From Methanobacteriota archaeon (lineage in GTDB: Archaea; Thermoplasmatota; Poseidoniia; Poseidoniales; Poseidoniaceae), in the NCBI GenBank assembly GCA_002726395.1, contig PBTA01000001.1, forward strand, positions 19,898 to 33,776: a DNA stretch of 13,879 nt, in the 5' to 3' direction. The notes under the pieces were generated by a model. The model did no database searches and was not told the DNA's origin. It saw only the letters and a program-made list of their open reading frames with translations. Of the stretch, positions 7,945 through 13,879 are shown in pieces (the stretch's first letter is position 1; each line of letters opens with the position of its first letter). A program made the position numbers and the translations under genes.

Positions 7945-9258
7945 TCATAAAATGTATCCAGATTGCTCCTCTTCATTGAAACAGTACCTTATTGTTTGGA
8001 AATTTGATTTAAGAGTTGTAACATCATGTTTTACCCGTTTCAAATCCTCATTATCGATAAGTGCTCTAGCAAATAATTTAGCAACTTCTGCCATCTCATT
8101 TTTACCCATTCCAACTCTTGTTAACTCTTGAACACCGAGTCTAAGTCCAGAAGGAGTCAATGCCTTAGTATCACCAGGCAACATATTCATATTGGTAATA
8201 ATGCCAACATCTTCTAATGTTTTTGCAGCCTTAGCACCGGCACCAGAATCTGTATCACCGTGCCTTGTTAGTACTTGATGGGAAGCAGTATAATTCCTTG
8301 ATTCGGCCAGTACATCAAAACCTTCAGCAGCTAAAGACTCTGCTAACGCTCTAGAATTCTGTACAATATCCTTAGCATATGCTGCACCATATTCTTCAAA
8401 TTCTGCTAATGCAACTACTTTTCCAGCCACGTGATGCAGGTGATAAGATGAGCAAACTCCGGGGAAAATAGCATTATTTAGTCGCTTTTGCATTTTTTCA
8501 TCCTCTGAAGAGGATAGTAGGAAACCTCCTTGTGGCCCAGGGAAGGTTTTGTGTGATGACCCCGTCATTAGGTCAGCACCTTCTCTAAGGGGGTCTTGAA
8601 ATTGTCCCCCTGCAATTAGTCCAAGGACGTGGGCACCATCATACATTACAGATGCTCCAACTTCATGAGCAGCAGCTGAAATTTCTTTAAGCGGAGTAGG
8701 AAATAAAAATACTGACTGACCTATCAAACAAACTTTAGGACTAATTTCCCGAATTAATTTACAAGCCCCATCGATGTCTGGTTCCATGCGGTCAATATCC
8801 CATGGATAGGTTGACAAATCTAGATCTCTGAGTCCAACAGCACCCATTCTAGCGTGCGAAATATGGCCACCATCTGCTGTAGACACAGCAGTTATTTTGT
8901 CCCCTGGTTTAGCAAGTGCTTTCAGGGCAGCAATATTAGAAACCGTTCCAGAGGTTGATTGAATATTAGCAAACTTAGCGCCAAAGACTTGTTTTGCTAA
9001 AGAAATTCCAAGACTTTCTATGGTGTCAAAATCATCACAGCCCTGATAATATCTTTTGCCGGGCAAACCTTCTGCATACCTACCATGTAAATCGCTAGCA
9101 ACAATTTTTTGCACCATTGGGGAAATAATATTTTCAGATGCAATCATCCCAAGTCCATTACGGTATAGATTGCCACTAGCCTTTGTAGCCTCCATTACGG
9201 CATTAGCTTTTCCTAATGTTTCGCTATTTGGTTTCCAAGCACCCGGTATAGTGGCCAT
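7945..9258 (-). CDS. glyA: Serine hydroxymethyltransferase, archaeal type
   Basis: The 437-residue protein is a full-length fold-type I PLP enzyme. Visible features are IASENIISP with Glu42, the RYAEGLPGKRYYQGC segment (60-74), the PLP-ring contact region YDGAH with Asp207 and His210, the Schiff-base lysine Lys237 in GSSHKTFPGPQGG, and Arg373 in LTPSGLRLGVQELTRVGM for the substrate carboxylate. The stretches GQSVFLFPTP and VLGLIAGGQFQDPLREGADL are of the archaeal style rather than the bacterial GLVAAG form. It interconverts serine and glycine while transferring a one-carbon unit to a folate or pterin carrier in the cytoplasm. The carrier, tetrahydrofolate or a methanopterin, cannot be read from this sequence. 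The ATG at 9258 has no clear Shine-Dalgarno. It lies 44 bases after the membrane-protein gene. Confidence 0.96.
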   Translation of the reverse strand: MATIPGAWKPNSETLGKANAVMEATKASGNLYRNGLGMIASENIISPMVQKIVASDLHGRYAEGLPGKRYYQGCDDFDTIESLGISLAKQVFGAKFANIQSTSGTVSNIAALKALAKPGDKITAVSTADGGHISHARMGAVGLRDLDLSTYPWDIDRMEPDIDGACKLIREISPKVCLIGQSVFLFPTPLKEISAAAHEVGASVMYDGAHVLGLIAGGQFQDPLREGADLMTGSSHKTFPGPQGGFLLSSSEDEKMQKRLNNAIFPGVCSSYHLHHVAGKVVALAEFEEYGAAYAKDIVQNSRALAESLAAEGFDVLAESRNYTASHQVLTRHGDTDSGAGAKAAKTLEDVGIITNMNMLPGDTKALTPSGLRLGVQELTRVGMGKNEMAEVAKLFARALIDNEDLKRVKHDVTTLKSNFQTIRYCFNEEEQSGYIL

Positions 9259-9302
9259 GAACCGGGGTAGGCAACTAGGTCTTTGAACAAATTGATAGTT
9301 GG

Positions 9303-12300
9303 TTAGTTATTTTTTTTCCTTCTGGACGGTGGTCTTCTTGATGTCTGTACTTTTGATTTAGGCCGAAATTTAGGTTTATTTGAATTTCTTTCAGAGATAA
9401 TGGTATTTGTTGGAATACCTCTTTTTGATAAGTCTAAGGTGTGTGCTGGACGAGCTTTTCCCGGAATCTTACCGGTAGGCCTTGCACCAACGCCTTTCTT
9501 ACGATCAATGTACCCAGGTCTGCCTCGATAAGCGACTTTACCAATTAACCGCTCCAAAACAGGAGTACCCGAATCATCTTCTTTAGGACGTTTCAGCCAC
9601 CAACCGTCACCTAATGGTTTCAGTCTTGGTGGACGTGACTTTGCCAATTTATTACTACGTCTTTTCAATCTTGATTTAATTGCTTTATCTGGCTCATTTG
9701 GTAAGTACTCTGTCATCCATCCTGGAAGTCCTATATCGAGTACTACTCCGTTCACGGAAACTAGTATTCCAGACAGTAGTAAATGAGTCCCAACAGGAAT
9801 ATTATCTCGCTTTGGAACTACTTTGAAGCGTTTCATTCTCTTAGCATATGCAACCATGGCTTTTTGATCTCTGTGCCTAATTAATTTCCTCTGTTGGCGC
9901 AAAACTCTGCGGCTTGTGGAATGAGTAGTCAGTAATATAGCAGTGCCAATTATGCCTTCCATTTGACCAACTTCTGTGAAAACATATATCCCAATAAGGA
10001 ACCACAGTGGCGTAAGAATAAAGAAATTAAAGACAAATGATAATTTCCCAGGTTGATATCTTGGAGTCATTTGTTTCCTTGTTGCTTCATGAGCGGTAAT
10101 TAGTAGATTAGCGTTTATTGCCTCATCCATACCACCTTTAACACCGAGTGCTGCTACTGAATTACATGGTGCTTGATTAATCCATTTCTTCATTGCCTTT
10201 CCTTCACCGTTAACCAACGCAACCTCAAACTCCTCAGCATCAACAGGTTGACCGAGTATTGCAGAAAGCGCTATGACTCTTGGATCATATTTGTCACTTT
10301 CATTTAACTCCGCCATTATTGAACGAGCACTATGCCAATCACCTTTGTCAATCAAGCATAATGAAGCAGCAATTCTAGGTCTTACTCCGGTTGGGTCAGC
10401 CCTTACCAACTTCAAAGAAGTTTCCAAAGCCTCATCATGCATTCTTTGGGCACGCATGAGTGAAATCATAGACAACTGAGCATTGCGGGAAAGTCTATCT
10501 TTGTTCAAGTAATCATTATTTGGTTTAGGATTCCAACCCCTAATCATCTGAGTTAAATGTTGCAAATGAGTGATGCAGGAATTATTTTCCCAATCCCAAA
10601 AATCATCCTCTGACACATTACCACTCCATGGGTCTAACCATTCACAAACAAACGCAAGTAGTTCTGGTTCATCATATCCTTCAGGTTGCTGAAGTCCGTA
10701 TAATGCATCTCTAGCAGCATCTAATCTACGAGAAGCCATGTGGCCGGTGGCGATAATCATTCTTGCAATATCATCATCACCACCAGATTGGGCGAGTACT
10801 TTTCTTGCTTCTTCTATAGCTGAAGGCCAAAGTCCTCTAAGAGCCAACTCCCACATCCTAGCACGTCCTTTTTCGAATCTAATTACTGATTCGTCACCTG
10901 ATAAAGAACGGCGTTGGAATCTAATAAGGGTATCAAGATCTTCTTGTAGAGCAGCTTCGTCAACCATAGTTCTCATCCAATCTCCACCAGCAATTTTGAC
11001 TGCACCTTCACGTCTTTCATCTGGGTTAAGGTCAAATCTCAAGTTTCTCAAGTGAGTAAATCTGATTATTGAAACTAACCATGTTAGCAAGAATACCAGT
11101 TGACCAACGGCAATAAACATCCAAGTAGCCAATAAACGCATACCTTCATCGAAATTATTTTTCTCTAAAGTGTCAGTGAAGGGCATTAGACTACCAAATT
11201 CTTTGTAACAAACTAACAGTAATAGTAAAACAGTATAACCAGAAAATCCTGCGAATGCAAATTTCAACTGTCGTGTCTGAGCGTCAACCTCTGTACGAAT
11301 ATCCCTTGGGTTATCAATCACAACACCAAATACTCCACCAAAACTTTGACCCCCTAACATCAAGTTTCTGGTCAATTCAAAAATAAATGCCAGACCTACA
11401 ATAGCAATGTTTAGCGACAAATATAGTGATAGAAATTGTGGCATGCTCTTGATAAATTCCCAGTGAAATAAAATTTCAGAAATCAAGTCTATACGCTCAT
11501 ATATTGAAAATCCAATGATGCCACCATAATTTAGAACCTCAGCAGAATTGTCTGGGTCATTTAGTAGAATATGCAATACCGTAACAATTCCATTTAGCGC
11601 AGTAACTGGCATAGTGATCAGGAATATAACCAGCAATAATGAAAAGAATCTGTTGAGAACTCTTGGTTTATCAGGATCTATAGGATTTTTTCTTCCGTTA
11701 GCTGTACGCCATTTACCAATAAGAAGCATATTCCACGAAGCACCCATTATACGACCATAAGCAAAAATTGTTGGTGACATGAAAACCAACATTGCCAGAG
11801 CTAACCAAAATGGTTCAATTACTGCACCCTCAGACTCTTGCAGACCATACATTAGAGAAGCAATGGTAATACCGACAATTATGAACAGAGTAAAAGTACG
11901 ACGAAAGAAATTAACTATTGCACTTTTGTTGGCTTGGCTACGGTTTTTAGAAAGTTGGGCATTCATTGTTTCCCAAGGTGATATCAAAATTGGGATTCCA
12001 ACCAGCACCCCAATTAAATAAAGAGTCGGAGTATAGAAATAGTCTGGATCGAAAAGGAATTCACCAATTAATATCAAAACACCTGTCATACCCATCATAT
12101 ACAGACCTAAACCATATCCTACTGAGCCTTCAGACAATAAATCTCTAGCATCTTCATTATTTCTGGTGACGCGATGAACTTCATACAGGTCATCATCTAT
12201 TTCAAAAGCAACCTGTAAGTTTGCTAACTGTATTGGAATAAACCATTTCCACATCATTAAAGCTGCCAAAAAACCCAGGAAAACTGGTGCTAGATACATA

Positions 12301-12407
12301 ATATCAAAGCCTGCATCACTAGAACCTTCTGCAGAAACAGCCTTTGAGAAAAGTTGGAAAAAGACAAAAGAAAATACTAGCCATAAGCCAATCTTCTTCT
12401 TATCCAT
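9303..12407 (-). CDS. Large polytopic membrane protein with TPR-like cytoplasmic domain and basic tail
   Basis: The 1034-residue protein matches no family I can name. The N-terminal half has about ten hydrophobic helices, near residues 7-26, 36-54, 96-117, 126-144, 169-188, 197-216, 251-277, 323-346, 385-403 and 424-449. Positively charged loops at 150-170, 218-250 and 446-468 put those loops inside. Residues 450-787 are soluble and rich in paired amphipathic helices (about 515-720, with alanine-rich segments such as MRAQRMHDEALETSLKLV), which suggests TPR-like repeats. Two further helices lie at 788-809 and 812-828, then a strongly basic region and a weaker hydrophobic stretch (871-890). The last 130 residues are basic and proline-rich, probably disordered, and end in RRPPSRRKKNN. 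The first helix ends in AVSAEG and could be a cleaved signal. An envelope assembly or scaffold role is only a guess. Confidence 0.8.
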   Translation of the reverse strand: MDKKKIGLWLVFSFVFFQLFSKAVSAEGSSDAGFDIMYLAPVFLGFLAALMMWKWFIPIQLANLQVAFEIDDDLYEVHRVTRNNEDARDLLSEGSVGYGLGLYMMGMTGVLILIGEFLFDPDYFYTPTLYLIGVLVGIPILISPWETMNAQLSKNRSQANKSAIVNFFRRTFTLFIIVGITIASLMYGLQESEGAVIEPFWLALAMLVFMSPTIFAYGRIMGASWNMLLIGKWRTANGRKNPIDPDKPRVLNRFFSLLLVIFLITMPVTALNGIVTVLHILLNDPDNSAEVLNYGGIIGFSIYERIDLISEILFHWEFIKSMPQFLSLYLSLNIAIVGLAFIFELTRNLMLGGQSFGGVFGVVIDNPRDIRTEVDAQTRQLKFAFAGFSGYTVLLLLLVCYKEFGSLMPFTDTLEKNNFDEGMRLLATWMFIAVGQLVFLLTWLVSIIRFTHLRNLRFDLNPDERREGAVKIAGGDWMRTMVDEAALQEDLDTLIRFQRRSLSGDESVIRFEKGRARMWELALRGLWPSAIEEARKVLAQSGGDDDIARMIIATGHMASRRLDAARDALYGLQQPEGYDEPELLAFVCEWLDPWSGNVSEDDFWDWENNSCITHLQHLTQMIRGWNPKPNNDYLNKDRLSRNAQLSMISLMRAQRMHDEALETSLKLVRADPTGVRPRIAASLCLIDKGDWHSARSIMAELNESDKYDPRVIALSAILGQPVDAEEFEVALVNGEGKAMKKWINQAPCNSVAALGVKGGMDEAINANLLITAHEATRKQMTPRYQPGKLSFVFNFFILTPLWFLIGIYVFTEVGQMEGIIGTAILLTTHSTSRRVLRQQRKLIRHRDQKAMVAYAKRMKRFKVVPKRDNIPVGTHLLLSGILVSVNGVVLDIGLPGWMTEYLPNEPDKAIKSRLKRRSNKLAKSRPPRLKPLGDGWWLKRPKEDDSGTPVLERLIGKVAYRGRPGYIDRKKGVGARPTGKIPGKARPAHTLDLSKRGIPTNTIISERNSNKPKFRPKSKVQTSRRPPSRRKKNN

Positions 12408-12447
12408 GAACTAGCGATTTAATGTACGCACATGAATACTTCGGTGA

Positions 12448-13662
12448 TTAGTTTCTATGTCTAAGCAAAAAACGCTCTATGCGGTCGAATGCTTCATTCA
12501 AAACCTCAATATTTGGCAGATAAACAATTCTAAAATGACCCTTACCTAATTCCTCTGAAAAACCACTACCGTGAACTACTAAAACATGTTCTTCGTGTAG
12601 TAATTTTAACACAAAATCTTTGTCGTTTTCAGACCAATGCTTATCTACTAACTTAACAAACATGTAGAATGCACCACCAGATGATTGAACTTCTAAGCCC
12701 TCGATATTAGCAATTCTAGCCACACAAAGGTTCCTTTGATGGATAATTTTATCGGAATATGATTTCATCCAAGTGCGGTCTGAATCCAGTCCGGCTAAAT
12801 ATCCTAATTGGGCAGGTGTTGAGGCACACAGTCTTGAACGTAGTAATCGTTCAATGCCATCTCTTACCAATGTAAGTCTCGCTTTAGGGTCATGAATTCC
12901 AAGATATCCAATTCTCCAGCCTGGTGCATAAAATACCTTGGATACACCATTCAAAACAAAAACCGGCACATCTGGTGAGAGACTGGCCACACTTTTTTGT
13001 TCACCAGTAAAATCTAAACCGTCGTAAATCTCATCAGCAATCACAATACAATTGGGATATTTTCTAACGATTGATAATAGTCGAAAAATTTCGTCTTTTC
13101 CTACAACAGAGCCGCATGGATTGTTTGGATTAATCAATACTAAGAGTTTAACAGAATCCGACATTTTGGCTTCAATATCATCAAAGTCTAATTTCCAACC
13201 GTCATTTGGCTTCAGCTTATACTCAACTGTTTCTGCCCCATACATTTGTGGATAAGCCATGTATGGAGGATAGTGAGGACCTGGAGCAAGAACTTGGTCA
13301 CCTGCTTCTAAAGTCGCAGCAAATATAATCTGCAACGCTTCAGTTACTCCATGACAAACATAGATGTCTTCTTGCCTTGCTGGCCAGCCTTTCCCCCTTT
13401 CATCCTGAGCTATTGAGGAGCGTAACTCTGGAATACCATATGATGGTGAGTACCCATTACTGCCATTCCTCAATGCATCTACATATGCTTCAACCATGTG
13501 TTTTGGGGTTGGTAATCCAGGATAAGCAATCGGATCTCCAATGTTAAGTTTCAATATCTCGTGACCTTCTGCTTCAAGTTTTGTTGCAGGAACTACTACA
13601 TCTCGTATAGCATATTCAATATTAGCGGCTCTTGCAGCAACTGGGATTTGTGCTCTAACCAT
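12448..13662 (-). CDS. AlaA-like class I/II PLP aminotransferase (probable alanine aminotransferase)
   Basis: The 404-residue length equals that of E. coli AlaA (about 405). Class I hallmarks are present: KLNIGDP near residue 38, NPNNPCG with Asn181, ADEIYD with Asp210 and Tyr213, the PLP lysine Lys242 in SKVFYAPGWR with Arg250, and Arg378 in HFRIVYLP for the substrate carboxylate. SRLCASTPAQ (276-285) and GSGF...HFRIV closely follow the AlaA subfamily, so alanine plus 2-oxoglutarate to pyruvate plus glutamate is the likeliest reaction. Other amino donors, such as valine or aromatic amino acids, cannot be excluded. It is cytoplasmic. The common NPNNPTG threonine is replaced by cysteine (Cys183). 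The start is 4 bases after the EVE-gene stop, indicating an operon pair. Confidence 0.93.
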   Translation of the reverse strand: MVRAQIPVAARAANIEYAIRDVVVPATKLEAEGHEILKLNIGDPIAYPGLPTPKHMVEAYVDALRNGSNGYSPSYGIPELRSSIAQDERGKGWPARQEDIYVCHGVTEALQIIFAATLEAGDQVLAPGPHYPPYMAYPQMYGAETVEYKLKPNDGWKLDFDDIEAKMSDSVKLLVLINPNNPCGSVVGKDEIFRLLSIVRKYPNCIVIADEIYDGLDFTGEQKSVASLSPDVPVFVLNGVSKVFYAPGWRIGYLGIHDPKARLTLVRDGIERLLRSRLCASTPAQLGYLAGLDSDRTWMKSYSDKIIHQRNLCVARIANIEGLEVQSSGGAFYMFVKLVDKHWSENDKDFVLKLLHEEHVLVVHGSGFSEELGKGHFRIVYLPNIEVLNEAFDRIERFLLRHRN

Positions 13663-13666
13663 TATC

Positions 13667-13879
13667 TCAACTCAGATCTTCAAGGGTCATTTTTGCCATC
13701 CTCAATACGGCGGAGAAATGTTCTTGTTCAACCGGTTGAACAGAGAGCCTTTGTCCTTTTCTTACTAGTAACATACCTTCGCATTCCGGATTATTCTTTA
13801 CTGCGTCTAGAGAAATAATCTCTTCTAAGCGCATGACTGGCTCAATATCAACCATCATCCAACGCGGATTTTCCGGATT
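13667..13879 (-). CDS. EVE-domain protein, 5' part outside window
   Basis: The last 70 codons of an open frame run in from the window edge, so the N-terminus is missing. The frame continues upstream of the internal ATG at 13858 as NPENPRW before MMVDIEPV, so that methionine is not the start. PENPRWMMVD, then SLDAVKNNPECEGMLLVRKG and LSVQPVEQEHF are classic EVE-domain segments (PUA-like superfamily; usual length about 140-155 residues). EVE proteins such as thymocyte nuclear protein 1 bind modified bases in nucleic acid. The ligand here is unknown. The gene ends 4 bases before the aminotransferase start. Confidence 0.85.
   Translation of the reverse strand, partial: NPENPRWMMVDIEPVMRLEEIISLDAVKNNPECEGMLLVRKGQRLSVQPVEQEHFSAVLRMAKMTLEDLS

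Noticed and set aside
13667..13858. Treating the methionine at 13858 as the start of a small 63-residue protein.
   Set aside because: The frame stays open to the window edge and the residues before it (NPENPRW) are part of the conserved EVE motif, so the gene is truncated by the window.

Overview
The window most likely comes from a marine planktonic archaeon of the Marine Group II / Poseidoniales type (Thermoplasmatota). This is inference, at moderate confidence. It rests on an archaeal-style serine hydroxymethyltransferase, large secreted aspartate-rich repeat and PKD proteins, AT-rich DNA (estimated by eye), very short gaps and few strong Shine-Dalgarno sites. There is no rRNA or other marker gene to settle it.

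All nine genes lie on the minus strand, so transcription runs from high to low coordinates. In that order they are: an EVE-domain protein cut by the window edge (13879-13667); an AlaA-like class I aminotransferase (13662-12448); a 1034-residue polytopic membrane protein with a helical-repeat cytoplasmic domain and a basic tail (12407-9303); serine hydroxymethyltransferase GlyA (9258-7945); an unrecognised 358-residue soluble protein that looks internally duplicated (7935-6859); an approximately 1070-residue exported protein with about 24 aspartate-rich calcium-binding repeats (6786-3580); a signal-peptide, Ig/PKD-like, C-terminally anchored surface protein (3527-2049); Xaa-Pro aminopeptidase PepP (2006-636); and a radical SAM enzyme of the MqnC type cut by the other edge (626-1).

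Gaps between genes are 4, 40, 44, 9, 72, 52, 42 and 9 bases. No gene-free stretch approaches 300 bases. I see no tRNA, rRNA, CRISPR array, insertion sequence or clear terminator. The close pairs (EVE/aminotransferase, glyA/358-aa gene, pepP/mqnC) are probably cotranscribed. The 72-base gap before the repeat protein is the widest and the likeliest place for an internal promoter.

Functionally the region mixes central metabolism (alanine/glutamate transamination, serine/glycine and one-carbon units, peptide turnover, menaquinone by the futalosine route) with cell-envelope proteins. The two exported proteins are adjacent and may act together on the surface. The most unusual items are the duplicated 358-residue protein, a biotinyl/lipoyl-like segment lodged inside the calcium-repeat protein, and the membrane protein with no recognised family.
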